Below, one piece after another: positions 20,010 to 28,692 of a stretch of 64,000 nucleotides of DNA. The translations under genes and the position numbers were made by a program. Numbering within the stretch: position 1 is the stretch's first letter; every line of letters begins with the position of its first letter. The stretch is from NCBI RefSeq assembly GCF_030316895.1, contig NZ_JASZYV010000002.1:1-64000 (forward strand), given 5' to 3'. Under the pieces are notes generated by a model that saw nothing but the letters and a program-made list of their open reading frames with translations, ran no database searches and was not told where the DNA came from. Origin of the DNA: Variovorax dokdonensis (GTDB lineage Bacteria; Pseudomonadota; Gammaproteobacteria; Burkholderiales; Burkholderiaceae_C).

Positions 20010-20037
20010 AAAAAGGGCTCCATGTGGAGCCCTTTTT
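20010..20037. terminator. Bidirectional intrinsic terminator
   Basis: AAAAAGGGCTCC-ATGT-GGAGCCCTTTTT, a seven-base-pair stem flanked by A and T runs on both sides. It can end transcription from the SDR gene (plus strand) and the RRM gene (minus strand). Confidence 0.85.
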
Positions 20038-20079
20038 GTGGTCTTTCCGAAGCGGCAATGCCGCTTCGAACCAAGATGA

Positions 20080-20583
20080 TCAGTAGCCGCTGTTGTTGCC
20101 GCCACCGTAGCCGCCGCGGCCACCGCCGCCGCCGCCACCACCGCTGCGCGGGCCGGTGCCGTACGGGCTGCGGAAGCCGCCGTCGCCGCGGCCACCGCCG
20201 CCGCCGCCGCCACCGTAGCCGCCGCCACCACCGCCACCGTAACCGCCACTGCGGCCGCCACCGCCGCCGCCGCCGTAGCCGCCGCCGCCACCACCGCCGT
20301 AGCCGCCGCCACCACCGCTACGGGGGGGACGTGGTTCCATAGGGCGAGCCTCATTGACGACAACACTGCGACCGCCCAGAGGCTGGCCATTCATGCCGTT
20401 GATGGCGGCTTGCGCCTCGGCATCGCTGCCCATTTCCACGAAACCGAAACCCTTCGAACGGCCCGTCTCGCGTTCCATCATGACCTTGGCACTGGTGACC
20501 GACCCGAATTGGCCGAATGCTTGTTCCAGATCACCGTCGCGCACCGAATAAGGCAGGTTGCCGACGTACAGTTTGTTGCCCAT
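20080..20583 (-). CDS. Glycine-rich RNA-binding protein (single RRM)
   Basis: A 167-residue protein with one RRM domain (residues 1-80): RNP2 reads LYVGNLPY and RNP1 reads KGFGFVEM. An extreme glycine-rich tail (about 90-165) follows, made of GGGGYGGGG-type repeats with scattered Tyr and Arg. Such proteins resemble cold-inducible RNA chaperones of cyanobacteria and proteobacteria. The ATG at 20583 (MGNKLYVG) has GAGGAG upstream; an in-frame start five codons earlier lacks one. The promoter found near 20799-20828 implies a 5' leader of about 210 nt. Confidence 0.9.
   Translation of the reverse strand: MGNKLYVGNLPYSVRDGDLEQAFGQFGSVTSAKVMMERETGRSKGFGFVEMGSDAEAQAAINGMNGQPLGGRSVVVNEARPMEPRPPRSGGGGGYGGGGGGGYGGGGGGGRSGGYGGGGGGGYGGGGGGGGRGDGGFRSPYGTGPRSGGGGGGGGRGGYGGGNNSGY
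20090..20335. repeat. GGN-codon low-complexity tract within the RRM gene
   Basis: Irregular repeats of CCGCCGCC / CCACCACC on the plus strand encode the Gly-rich tail. The units vary and have no constant spacer. Such tracts are prone to length change between strains. Confidence 0.7.
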
Positions 20584-20798
20584 CAAGGGACTCCTCAAAA
20601 CATATCAAAACTAGCGATGGAGTCCCGAGAGCGTGACTTGCATTAGAGAAGTTGCAGAGCCCCGCGAAACTGTCCGATCACCAACTTGCCAATCCAATTC
20701 CAGATGCGAAAGGCCTTGGAAAGGCTGCGAGCATTATGTGTGATCTGTTGAAAAAGCAAGTAGAAAATTGCCCGGCCCTTCGCTGTAGGATAAAAAAA

Positions 20799-20828
20799 AG
20801 TATAAGTTGGTGCTTGCTCACCACGCAA
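20799..20828 (-). promoter_or_regulatory. Putative promoter of the RRM gene
   Basis: On the minus strand TTGCGT (20823-20828) and TATACT (20799-20804) are 18 bases apart. A weaker TTGCTT / CATAAT pair (20754-20759 and 20733-20738) with a 15-base spacer lies closer to the gene. Both leave a long untranslated leader before the start at 20583. Confidence 0.45.
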
Positions 20829-20951
20829 AGCAAGGCAGGAATAGGGAAACTGTTACAGCTCGAAGCCCTTTGGGACATCCACAACCTCTTCATCAAGTTT
20901 GATGATCCGCCGCGCTGGGGCCCAGCCGCCCGTGAGATTCGATGGTCTGGC

Positions 20952-20957
20952 TATACT
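20952..20957 (+). promoter_or_regulatory. Putative -10 element (TATACT) of metXW
   Basis: TATACT lies seven bases upstream of the first paired base of the SAM-II aptamer, so transcription would begin at or just before the riboswitch. No convincing -35 hexamer is seen at 16-18 bases. Confidence 0.45.
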
Positions 20958-20960
20958 CGA

Positions 20961-21014
20961 CGCGCGCCGATTTGCTCCAGCTTGCGGGCGCTTGATAAAT
21001 TCAGCTAAAGACGG
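20961..21014 (+). promoter_or_regulatory. SAM-II riboswitch upstream of metX
   Basis: The order of conserved elements matches the SAM-II (metA) aptamer: GCGCC, GATTT, CTTGC, GGCGC, TTGATAAAT, then GCTAAAG. GCGCC (20964-20968) can pair with GGCGC (20987-20991) to form P1, and the 3' GCTAAA segment is the known pseudoknot strand and part of the SAM site. The element is compact (about 54 nt), as in the family. It lies directly upstream of a terminator hairpin and metX, a methionine-synthesis gene, which is the expected target. Binding of S-adenosylmethionine should lower metXW expression. Confidence 0.88.
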
Positions 21015-21020
21015 ACGCCC

Positions 21021-21054
21021 AACCCGGCTCGTTTTTGGCGAGGCCGGGTTTTTT
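21021..21054 (+). terminator. Hairpin with T-run between the riboswitch and metX
   Basis: AACCCGGCTCG (21021-21031) pairs with CGAGGCCGGGTT (21039-21050), with one bulged G, followed by TTTTTT. It begins six bases after the riboswitch and ends seven bases before the metX ATG. It probably acts as the expression platform (attenuator) controlled by the aptamer. Alternatively it could be an independent hairpin that hides the start region. Confidence 0.7.
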
Positions 21055-21061
21055 GTTGCCG

Positions 21062-22204
21062 ATGTCCCTCGAAGTCACGCCCCAGACCATGTCGTTCGAC
21101 GAGCCGTTGCCCATGCGCAGCGGTTCGAGCCTGCCTGCCTACTCGCTCACCTATGAAACGTATGGCACGCTGAACGAACGGCGCGACAACGCCGTTCTGG
21201 TGTGCCATGCCCTCAATGCGTCACACCATGTGGCAGGCGTCTACGCCGGCCAGCCCAAGTCGGAAGGCTGGTGGGACAACATGATCGGCCCCGGCAAGCC
21301 GGTCGACACCGACCGCTTCTTCGTCATCGGCATCAACAACCTGGGTTCGTGCTTCGGCTCCACCGGCCCCATGCATGTCAATCCCGAGACCGGCCGCGTC
21401 TGGGGCGCGGATTTTCCGGTGGTCACGGTCGAGGATTGGGTCGATGCGCAGGCGCGCCTGCTCGACGCGCTCGGCATCGACAAGCTGGCCGCGGTGATGG
21501 GCGGCAGCCTGGGCGGCATGCAGGCCTTGTCCTGGACCTTGCAGTATCCCGACCGCGTACGGCACGCGGTGGTCGTGGCCAGCGCTCCCAACCTCACTGC
21601 CGAAAACATCGCCTTCAACGAGGTGGCGCGCCGCGCCATCGTCACCGACCCGGACTTTCACGGCGGCCATTTCTACGAACATGGGGTATTGCCCAAACGC
21701 GGGCTGCGCATCGCTCGCATGATCGGCCACATCACCTATCTGAGCGACGACGTGATGAACGAGAAGTTCGGCCGCGAACTGCGTCACGCCGCCGCCGAGG
21801 GCGATGCCTACCGGTACTCGACGCAGGACGTCGAATTCCAGATCGAAAGCTACCTGCGCCATCAGGGCGACAAGTTCAGCGAGTACTTCGACGCCAATAC
21901 CTACCTGCTCATCACCCGTGCGCTGGACTACTTCGATCCGGCCCGAGCATTCGGCGGCAAGTTGTCGGCCGCACTGGCTGCGGCCCAGGCGGCTTTCCTG
22001 ATCGTCAGCTTCTCCACCGACTGGCGCTTCTCGCCCAAGCGAAGCCGCGAGATCGTTCATGCACTGCTCGACAACCGACGGCGCGTGAGCTACGCGGAAA
22101 TCGACGCGCCTCATGGTCACGACGCCTTCCTGCTCGACGATGTCCGCTACCTTGGCGTCGTCCGGGCGTATTTCGAGGGCATCGCCAAGGAGTTGATGCA
22201 ATGA
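21062..22204 (+). CDS. metX: Homoserine O-acyltransferase (MetX)
   Basis: Acylates homoserine (acetyl or succinyl donor) in the first committed step of methionine synthesis. It is 380 residues with an alpha/beta-hydrolase fold. The nucleophile serine lies in [10 protein letters not shown] (about 146-155), and the catalytic histidine lies in [11 protein letters not shown] near the end. The motif [12 protein letters not shown] is typical of the family. The ATG at 21062 has no good Shine-Dalgarno nearby; TTG codons at 21053 and 21056 are possible alternative starts. It overlaps metW by four bases (ATGA). Regulation by the SAM-II element upstream is strongly indicated. Confidence 0.95.
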   Translation: MSLEVTPQTMSFDEPLPMRSGSSLPAYSLTYETYGTLNERRDNAVLVCHALNASHHVAGVYAGQPKSEGWWDNMIGPGKPVDTDRFFVIGINNLGSCFGSTGPMHVNPETGRVWGADFPVVTVEDWVDAQARLLDALGIDKLAAVMGGSLGGMQALSWTLQYPDRVRHAVVVASAPNLTAENIAFNEVARRAIVTDPDFHGGHFYEHGVLPKRGLRIARMIGHITYLSDDVMNEKFGRELRHAAAEGDAYRYSTQDVEFQIESYLRHQGDKFSEYFDANTYLLITRALDYFDPARAFGGKLSAALAAAQAAFLIVSFSTDWRFSPKRSREIVHALLDNRRRVSYAEIDAPHGHDAFLLDDVRYLGVVRAYFEGIAKELMQ

Positions 22205-22788
22205 GCGACGAGACGACGCAGCGCCGTATAGCGCAGATGGTGCCGCATGGCTCGCGCGTGCTCGACCTCGGTTGCGGCGACGGCGCCCTGCTCGACCTGC
22301 TGCAACGCGAGCGCGGCTGCACAGGCTACGGTGTCGAAATCGCCGACGGCAATGTGCTCAAGTGCGTGCGCCGCGGCGTCGACGTGATCCAGCTGAACCT
22401 GGAAGAAGGTCTGGCGCTGTTTCAGGACGCTTCGTTCGATGTGGTGCTGCAGATCGATACCCTGCAACACCTGCGCAATGCCGAAGTGATGTTGCGCGAA
22501 ACGGTTCGCGTCGGGCGGATGGGCATCATCGCGTTCCCGAACTTCGCGCACTGGCCGAACCGGGTCAACATCGTCCGCGGCCGCATGCCGGTGACACGTC
22601 GCCTGCCTTACCAGTGGTACGACACGCCCAACATCCGCGTGGGCACGTACAAGGACTTCGAAGCGCTGGCCCACAAGAACCGCCTGCGCGTCCTTGAATC
22701 TTTCGGCTTGCAAGACGACCGCGAAGTGCGCTGGCTGCCCAATGCGCGTGCGGGCACCGCTGTGTTTCGCATCGAGCGAAGCGCCTAG
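22201..22788 (+). CDS. metW: Methionine biosynthesis protein MetW
   Basis: A 195-residue SAM-dependent methyltransferase-fold protein that accompanies metX in many proteobacteria and is needed for or stimulates methionine synthesis. Motif I is [15 protein letters not shown] (about 20-34). [10 protein letters not shown] and [10 protein letters not shown] are signatures of MetW. Its ATG overlaps the metX stop, so both are made from one riboswitch-controlled mRNA. Confidence 0.95.
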   Translation: MSDETTQRRIAQMVPHGSRVLDLGCGDGALLDLLQRERGCTGYGVEIADGNVLKCVRRGVDVIQLNLEEGLALFQDASFDVVLQIDTLQHLRNAEVMLRETVRVGRMGIIAFPNFAHWPNRVNIVRGRMPVTRRLPYQWYDTPNIRVGTYKDFEALAHKNRLRVLESFGLQDDREVRWLPNARAGTAVFRIERSA

Positions 22789-22832
22789 CGCCCGCGGCGC
22801 ACCGCAGCTATCGCGCGCATGCGACGCATGAC

Positions 22833-23456
22833 ATGGCCTTCAGCCTGAGCGCGCCGGTTCACAGCGACCTGCTGATCAAGAAGAGCCGTTTCATCGGCTG
22901 TGTCCAGCCCGTGGACGACCGGGCTGCGGCGCTGAGCGTGGTGGCAGCACTGCGCGCCGAGCATCCGGCCGCGGCGCACGTTTGCTGGGCACTCATGGCC
23001 GGTGGGCAGTCGGCGGCGAATGATGATGGCGAACCCGGGGGCAAGGCAGGGCGACCGATGCTCGAAGTCTTGCGGCACCGCGAGCTCGATGGCGTCCTGG
23101 CAACCGTGGTCCGCTACTTCGGCGGGGTGAAGCTCGGCGCCGGGGGCCTTGTGCGGGCCTATACAGAAGCCGTTTCTACGGCCTTGACCGACGCCATGCT
23201 GATCGAACGCGTGCGTCGCACGTTCCTCGCTTGCGCCGTGCCTTACGCAGCTGAAGGTGCCGTCCGTCGCGAACTGGCCGCGTTCGGCGCCACGATGAGC
23301 GAAGTGCGACACGAAACGCTCGTGCATCTTCGCTTCGAAGTCGATCTCGGCCGGGAAAGCGCGTTGGTGGGGCGCCTGCAGGACATCACACAGGGGCGTG
23401 CGGTATGGGTTGACGACGAAAACGGCGCACCCCGATCCGCCTCGAAAGGAAATTGA
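22833..23456 (+). CDS. YigZ/IMPACT family protein
   Basis: A 207-residue protein of the UPF0029 (Impact) family. The conserved core is KKSRFIGCVQPV, HVCWALM, and DDGEPGGKAGRPMLEVL with the ATVVRYFGGVKLGAGGL motif that follows. Members bind nucleic acid or translating ribosomes, and the bacterial role is unclear. It starts 44 bp after metW, so it may be a distal gene of the metXW transcript, although its function does not suggest that. Confidence 0.88.
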   Translation: MAFSLSAPVHSDLLIKKSRFIGCVQPVDDRAAALSVVAALRAEHPAAAHVCWALMAGGQSAANDDGEPGGKAGRPMLEVLRHRELDGVLATVVRYFGGVKLGAGGLVRAYTEAVSTALTDAMLIERVRRTFLACAVPYAAEGAVRRELAAFGATMSEVRHETLVHLRFEVDLGRESALVGRLQDITQGRAVWVDDENGAPRSASKGN

Positions 23457-23579
23457 ACTTCAGTAAAAAGTTTGTCTCTGGCTTCACCTTCGCGCCATTT
23501 GGTTACTCCTCTTGCGTAATGAAGTCGGATGTTGCGCCTGTGCGCTCCTAGGATGCCTGTTTCTGCAGGAGTTAAAACA

Positions 23580-24158
23580 GTGGCATCTCAGTCCCCCTTC
23601 TTCGGCCGCCGTGATCGCGAGCCCGAGCCGCTCACTTCCCGTCCCGCTCCTCTGATGGGTTCAGGCACCAATCTTTCCGGCACGCCCGTCGGCAGCGGCA
23701 ACACCGGCCCTACTGCATCCGTTCCGCCCATGGTCAGCAATGCTGCCGTCAGCGCGCCCAAGGAAGGCGGCGCCAAGCTCACCGTCGGTCCCAACATCAA
23801 GCTCAAGGGTGTCGAGATCACCGATTGCGACACGCTCGTGGTTGAAGGCCTGGTCGAGGCCACCATGGATTCGCGCGTCATGCAGATCGCCGAGACCGGC
23901 GCCTTCAAGGGTTCGGCGGGCATCGACATTGCCGAGATCCGCGGCGTTTTCGATGGCAACCTGACCGTGCGCGAGAAGTTGGTCATCCACGCCACCGGCA
24001 AGGTCAGCGGCAAGATCCGCTACGGCAAGGTGGTCATCGAGGAAGGCGGCCAGTTGTCCGGTGAGATCAGCGTTGGCGCGTCGCCTGCATCGTCCGCTGA
24101 CACCAAGTCGGACGACAAGGCCCCCAGCGCCAAACCGGCGCTTCAGGCCGCGGCCTGA
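23580..24158 (+). CDS. Bactofilin
   Basis: A 192-residue bactofilin (DUF583), a self-polymerising cytoskeletal protein. The central beta-helix (about 60-155) shows repeated short strands such as LKGVEITDCDTLVVEG, FKGSAGIDIAEIRG and KVSGKIRYGKVVIEEGG. Both ends are disordered and Pro/Ser/Ala-rich. The GTG at 23580 was chosen because AGGAG lies 8 bases upstream; the frame continues 17 codons further without a site. Bactofilins often organise cell-wall or polar structures. The neighbours do not indicate a specific one. Confidence 0.92.
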   Translation: MASQSPFFGRRDREPEPLTSRPAPLMGSGTNLSGTPVGSGNTGPTASVPPMVSNAAVSAPKEGGAKLTVGPNIKLKGVEITDCDTLVVEGLVEATMDSRVMQIAETGAFKGSAGIDIAEIRGVFDGNLTVREKLVIHATGKVSGKIRYGKVVIEEGGQLSGEISVGASPASSADTKSDDKAPSAKPALQAAA

Positions 24159-24201
24159 GGCGCTCGCGCATCGCACCTGCCGTCTGGGCGGGTAGTGCGC
24201 G

Positions 24202-24966
24202 TCATGCATCGGCCGCGGGCTTCCAGCCCAAACGGTCCAGCAAGGCACTCGCAGCAGCGGGTGCCTTTTCTTTTGCGCCGTTGATGAAGTAGACGAAGGT
24301 GTCGCGCTTGGCCGCCAGGCTCTTGGCGCGTTCCGCCCACTGCGCGATGTCCTTGGGCGGGTAGCCGGTCGCGACGGAAGCGTCGCTGCGCATCAGGCGC
24401 ACGTACGCGACGGGCCCTTCCGGGTCATCGAACGATGGATATTTGTCGGAATCGGTGAAGACGGTGGAAACGCCGAATTTCTTGGCCAGCGCCTGATACT
24501 CGGGCGTGATGAAGCTGGGATGGCGCACGTCCATGACATGGCGCAGCACGTGGCTGCCCTCCTTGGCCGGCAACAACGTCAGAAACGCCTCGAAGTCCTC
24601 GGCATCGAACTGCTTCGTGGGCATGAACTGCCAAACGATCGGCCCGAGCTTGTCGCCCATCTCGGTCGGACCGCTGTCGACGAAGCGTCGGATCGAATCG
24701 CCGGCGGTGGCCAGCAGCTTGCGGTTGGTGGCGAAGCGGGAAGCCTTGAGCGAGAAGACGAATCCATCGGGCGCTTCTGCCGCCCACTTGCGGAAGTGCT
24801 CGGGCTTGAAGCTGCTGTAGTAGGTGCCGTTGATCTCGATGGCAGACAGGTGCCGGCTGGCATAAGCGAGTTCGCGCGCATGCGCCAGGCCCTTGGGGTA
24901 GAAACTGTCGCGCCATGGCTCGAAGGTCCAGCCACCCACGCCGACGTGAACGCCTGTCTTGCTCAT
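24202..24966 (-). CDS. DUF72 (YecE-like) protein
   Basis: A 254-residue TIM-barrel protein of the DUF72 family. The typical opening VGVGGWTFEPWRDSFYP, then SAIEINGTYYS, FSLKASRF, and VRHPSF are visible. The biochemical role is not established. It is divergent from the M20 peptidase gene, with about 100 bp between the starts. Confidence 0.9.
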   Translation of the reverse strand: MSKTGVHVGVGGWTFEPWRDSFYPKGLAHARELAYASRHLSAIEINGTYYSSFKPEHFRKWAAEAPDGFVFSLKASRFATNRKLLATAGDSIRRFVDSGPTEMGDKLGPIVWQFMPTKQFDAEDFEAFLTLLPAKEGSHVLRHVMDVRHPSFITPEYQALAKKFGVSTVFTDSDKYPSFDDPEGPVAYVRLMRSDASVATGYPPKDIAQWAERAKSLAAKRDTFVYFINGAKEKAPAAASALLDRLGWKPAADA

Positions 24967-25064
24967 CGGAAGATCTCCACGAAGCAGCGCACTCTACGCG
25001 CAGCCCGCTTCCGGCGCAAAATGCCATTTCCTCGAGTTCCACACGCCTGTTCGAAGGTCACCCC

Positions 25065-26570
25065 ATGAACGCACCACTTCACCGCGAAATACCGGCCGGC
25101 CTGCTGGATGCCGACCGCGCCCTCACCGACGTCAGCCGCCAGTGGGACGAAGACATCCTGCAGCAGCTGACCAGCTACATCGAGATTCCTGCCAAGTCGC
25201 CCGGATTCGATAAGGACTGGGCGGCTCACGGCCATCTGGAGACGGTGATCCGCAACGCCGCGCAGTGGGTGGAGCAGCAGAAGGTCGAAGGGTTGAAGCT
25301 GGAGGTCGTGCGCCTCGAGGGCCGAACGCCGGTGCTCTTCTTCGAGGTGCCGGCGCAAGGCACCGACATGCGCGAAACCGTGCTCATGTACGGCCACCTC
25401 GACAAGCAGCCCGAGTTCAATGGCTGGCGCAACGACCTCGGCCCGTGGACGCCCAAGTACGAAAACGGCTTGCTCTATGGCCGCGGCGGCGCCGACGACG
25501 GTTATGCGGTCTACGCAAGCCTGGCGGCCGTCAAGGCACTGAAGGCACAGGGCCATGCGCACCCGCGCATCGTGGGCTTGATCGAGACCTGCGAGGAATC
25601 CGGTTCGCCCGACCTGCTGCCCTATGTCGATGCGCTGCGACCGCGACTGGGTGACGTGGGCCTGGTCATCTGCCTGGATTCGGGCGCCGGCAACTACGAC
25701 CAGCTCTGGCTGACCACCTCGTTGCGCGGCTTGGCCGGCGGCACGCTCAAGGTCGAGGTGCTCACCGAAGGCGTGCACTCGGGCGATGCCTCGGGCCTGG
25801 TGCCTTCGAGCTTCCGCATCATGCGCCAGGTGCTCGACCGTCTGGAGGACAGCCGTTCAGGGCGCCTGCTTCCTGAAAGCTTCCATTGCCAGGTGCCGGA
25901 AGAGCGCGTGGCGCAGGCCCGAGTGACGGCGCAGATCCTCGGCGACGAGGTCTACAAGCGCTACCCTTGGGTGCACTTCGATTGCGATGGCTCGACCAGC
26001 TTTGCGTTGCCGGTGACCACCGACCCGATCGAGGCCCTCATCAACCGGACCTGGAAGCCGACGCTGAGCGTCACGGGCGCCGAAGGCTTTCCGGCACTGG
26101 CCGATGCCGGCAACGTGCTGCGTCCGTACACGGCCTTTCAGCTGTCGTTGCGCCTGCCGCCGCTGGTGGATGCGGCCCAGGCCGTTGCGCAACTCAAGAC
26201 CCTGCTCGAGGACAACGCGCCCTACCAGGCCAAGGTGACCTTCCAGCCCAGCGGCGCAGCGACCGGCTGGAACGCGCCGCAGACGGCGCCGTGGTTCGGG
26301 CGCGCGCTCGACGCAGCCTCGCAGGCGCACTTCGGCGCGCCTTGTGGGTTCATCGGCCAGGGCGGCACGATCCCGCTGATGAACATGCTCAGCGCCGGCT
26401 TCCCCAAGGCACAGATGATGGTCTGCGGCGTGCTGGGTCCCAAGAGCAACGCGCACGGCCCCAACGAGTTCCTGCATGTGCCCTATGCCAAGAAACTGAC
26501 TGCCGCCGTGGCCGAAGTCATTGCGGCCCTGCCGGCAGCACATGCCAGCGAGAAGGCCGCAGCCGCCTGA
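25065..26570 (+). CDS. M20-family metallopeptidase
   Basis: A 501-residue dipeptidase-like M20 enzyme with two zinc ions. The metal ligands are visible in order: MYGHLDKQPEF (His), GRGGADDGYA (bridging Asp, shared with the catalytic base region), ETCEESGSPDL (Glu pair), CLDSGAG (Asp), and the C-terminal GPNEFLHVPY (His). A dimerisation domain is inserted in the middle. This set fits cytosolic M20 dipeptidases or carnosinase-type enzymes; the substrate is unknown. Its stop is one base before the start of the alpha/beta hydrolase gene, so the two form an operon. Confidence 0.92.
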   Translation: MNAPLHREIPAGLLDADRALTDVSRQWDEDILQQLTSYIEIPAKSPGFDKDWAAHGHLETVIRNAAQWVEQQKVEGLKLEVVRLEGRTPVLFFEVPAQGTDMRETVLMYGHLDKQPEFNGWRNDLGPWTPKYENGLLYGRGGADDGYAVYASLAAVKALKAQGHAHPRIVGLIETCEESGSPDLLPYVDALRPRLGDVGLVICLDSGAGNYDQLWLTTSLRGLAGGTLKVEVLTEGVHSGDASGLVPSSFRIMRQVLDRLEDSRSGRLLPESFHCQVPEERVAQARVTAQILGDEVYKRYPWVHFDCDGSTSFALPVTTDPIEALINRTWKPTLSVTGAEGFPALADAGNVLRPYTAFQLSLRLPPLVDAAQAVAQLKTLLEDNAPYQAKVTFQPSGAATGWNAPQTAPWFGRALDAASQAHFGAPCGFIGQGGTIPLMNMLSAGFPKAQMMVCGVLGPKSNAHGPNEFLHVPYAKKLTAAVAEVIAALPAAHASEKAAAA

Positions 26571-26571
26571 C

Positions 26572-27444
26572 ATGCGCCGCGCTGCGCTTGCCAGCCGCGA
26601 CGGCGAGACGCTGGCATTGCGCCAATGGCCAGACACGCCGGGTGCGCCACGCGCGCTCGTGCACCTGTGTCACGGCCTGGGCGAACACGCCGGTCGCTAC
26701 GAGCACGTGGCCCGCAAGCTCAACGGGTGGGGATTTGCGGCGCAGGCGCATGACCACTACGGACATGGCGAATCCAGCGGCCCAAGGGGTGGGCTGCCCC
26801 ATCCGCTACGCCTGCTGGAAGACCTCGCGCTCGTGCTGGACGAGACCCGGCGCATGAATCCCGGGCTGCCGATCGTCCTTCTCGGTCACAGCATGGGCGG
26901 CCTGGTCGCAGCCGAATTCGTGGCGCGCCGCGTGCGGCCGGTGGACGCGCTCGTCCTGTCGTCTCCCGCCTTGCGCCCTGCGATGAGCACCTTGCAGAAG
27001 CGGCTGATCGCCGTGATGCTGCGCCTAGCTCCCGCCTTTCGCGTCGGCAACGGTCTGAATGCCGACGATCTGTCGCACGATCGCGCAGTCGTTCAGGCTT
27101 ACCGGAGCGACCCGCTCAACCATGACCGGATCTGCGCACGGCTGGCGCACTTTCTGGCGACCCACGGCGAGCAAGTCATGGCCGCCGCGCCACAGTGGTC
27201 CGTGCCCACCCTGCTGCTCTACGCAGGCGCCGATCGTCTGGTGATGCCCCAGGGGAGCGAAGAGTTCGCCCGAGCCGCTGCGCCAAGCGCAAGCGTGGTG
27301 ACGCGCGAGTTTGCCGGCTACTTCCACGAAATTTTCAACGAAGTCGAGGCGCAAGCCGTGTTCGATGAACTGCACGCCTGGCTGGAGGCGCAGCTTCCCG
27401 CAGCGGCCGCGGCGTCGGAGCTTGGCCGCTCGCGCGTGGCCTGA
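26572..27444 (+). CDS. Alpha/beta hydrolase (monoacylglycerol-lipase-like)
   Basis: A 290-residue serine hydrolase. The nucleophile elbow GHSMGGL (about 104-110), the oxyanion-hole region HLCHGLGEHAGRY and the helix turn DHYGHGES are typical of monoacylglycerol lipases and lysophospholipases. The catalytic Asp lies in YAGADRLV and the His in GYFHEIFNE. It is co-directional with the M20 gene and starts one base after its stop. The substrate is probably an ester of a medium or long chain, by family only. Confidence 0.88.
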   Translation: MRRAALASRDGETLALRQWPDTPGAPRALVHLCHGLGEHAGRYEHVARKLNGWGFAAQAHDHYGHGESSGPRGGLPHPLRLLEDLALVLDETRRMNPGLPIVLLGHSMGGLVAAEFVARRVRPVDALVLSSPALRPAMSTLQKRLIAVMLRLAPAFRVGNGLNADDLSHDRAVVQAYRSDPLNHDRICARLAHFLATHGEQVMAAAPQWSVPTLLLYAGADRLVMPQGSEEFARAAAPSASVVTREFAGYFHEIFNEVEAQAVFDELHAWLEAQLPAAAAASELGRSRVA

Positions 27445-27471
27445 ACCTTCGAGCGCGAGCGTGCGAGACGC

Positions 27472-28644
27472 TCAGGCGCCCTGCGGGCGCAGGCGACGCA
27501 CGCGTACCAGCCACAGCAGAAGCCCGGCGATCATTGCCACGGGCAACAGCGAGCCCATGTTGAGCCACTGCCAACCTTGGGTGGTCACCAGGACGCCGGA
27601 GGCCAGCGACGTCAGGGCCAGCGTCGCGAACACGAAGAAGTTCAAGGCGCCCTGCGCACGGTCCTTTTCTTCGGGCGCGTAGGCCGATAGCGACAGCGTC
27701 GTGCTTCCTGTGAAAAGGAAGTTCCATCCCACGCCCAGCGCAAACAAGGCGATGACGAAGTGATGCAGATCCACGCCGCTGAGTGCCACCGCGATGCAAA
27801 CGCCGTTGAGCAGCAATCCAGTGGCCATGACTGGAAGTGCACCGAAGCGTCGAATCAGGTGACCGGTGAAGAAACCCGGCGCGAACATTCCGATGACGTG
27901 CCATTCGAGCACCAGCGCCACGTCATCGAAGGGCAGGCTGCACACCTGCATGGCCAGCGGCGTGGCTGCCATCAATAGGTTCATCACGCCATAGCCCAGC
28001 GCGCCAGCGCCTGCCGCGACGATGAAGACCGGCTGTCGCACGATCTCCGACAGAGGTCGGCCGCTGCCCTGGCCGTGCTTGCCGCCGGGATGCGGAAAAT
28101 CGATGAAACGCATGAGCAGCGCCGACAGCAGGGCAACGCCCGCCAGCGCGACGTAAACCCCAAGGTACGGCGTGGCAAACCATTGGCGGGTCTGCGCGGC
28201 CAGGTTGGGGCCGATCACCGCCCCGATCAGTCCGCCGGCCATCACCAGCGACACCGCCTTCTCTCGCCAATGCGTTGCCGACAATTCAGCCGCGGCAAAG
28301 CGGTAGAGCGTGCCGTTGGCGCTGTAGTAGCCCGCGACCAGCGTTGCCGCGCAGAGCAGCCAGAACGACTGCACCAGCACGGCGGCCGCGCAAGCCAGTG
28401 CCGACAGGAACGCCACCAGCAGGCCGAGCTGGAAGGAAACGCGCCGACCCAAGCGACGCTGGGTGCGCGCGACCAGGCCGGTGGAAAGCGCGCCGCCCAC
28501 CACGTAGCTCATCACCGGCAAGGTGGCCAGCCAGGCTTGCGGCGCGAGCGATAGCCCCACCAGCCCGTTGATGGCAATGAAGCTGACGTTGTTCGTCAGG
28601 AACAGCCCCTGGCATAGCGTCAGGAGCCAGAGGTTGCGATTCAC
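27472..28644 (-). CDS. MFS transporter
   Basis: A 390-residue major facilitator with about 12 hydrophobic segments. The loop 2-3 region reads ARTQRRLGRR, as in many MFS drug or metabolite exporters. The start is a GTG at 28644 with GGAAGGG upstream. It runs towards the alpha/beta-hydrolase gene, and 28 bp separate the two stops. The substrate cannot be inferred. Confidence 0.88.
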   Translation of the reverse strand: MNRNLWLLTLCQGLFLTNNVSFIAINGLVGLSLAPQAWLATLPVMSYVVGGALSTGLVARTQRRLGRRVSFQLGLLVAFLSALACAAAVLVQSFWLLCAATLVAGYYSANGTLYRFAAAELSATHWREKAVSLVMAGGLIGAVIGPNLAAQTRQWFATPYLGVYVALAGVALLSALLMRFIDFPHPGGKHGQGSGRPLSEIVRQPVFIVAAGAGALGYGVMNLLMAATPLAMQVCSLPFDDVALVLEWHVIGMFAPGFFTGHLIRRFGALPVMATGLLLNGVCIAVALSGVDLHHFVIALFALGVGWNFLFTGSTTLSLSAYAPEEKDRAQGALNFFVFATLALTSLASGVLVTTQGWQWLNMGSLLPVAMIAGLLLWLVRVRRLRPQGA

Positions 28645-28692
28645 GCGGGCGCCACCCTTCCCGCGATGAACGTCGCCTGCAGACGCATCGCG

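Noticed and set aside
20090..20335. Regularly repeated CCGCCGCCACC tract, CRISPR-like at first sight
   Set aside because: No conserved repeat length and no unique spacers; it encodes the glycine-rich tail of the RRM protein.
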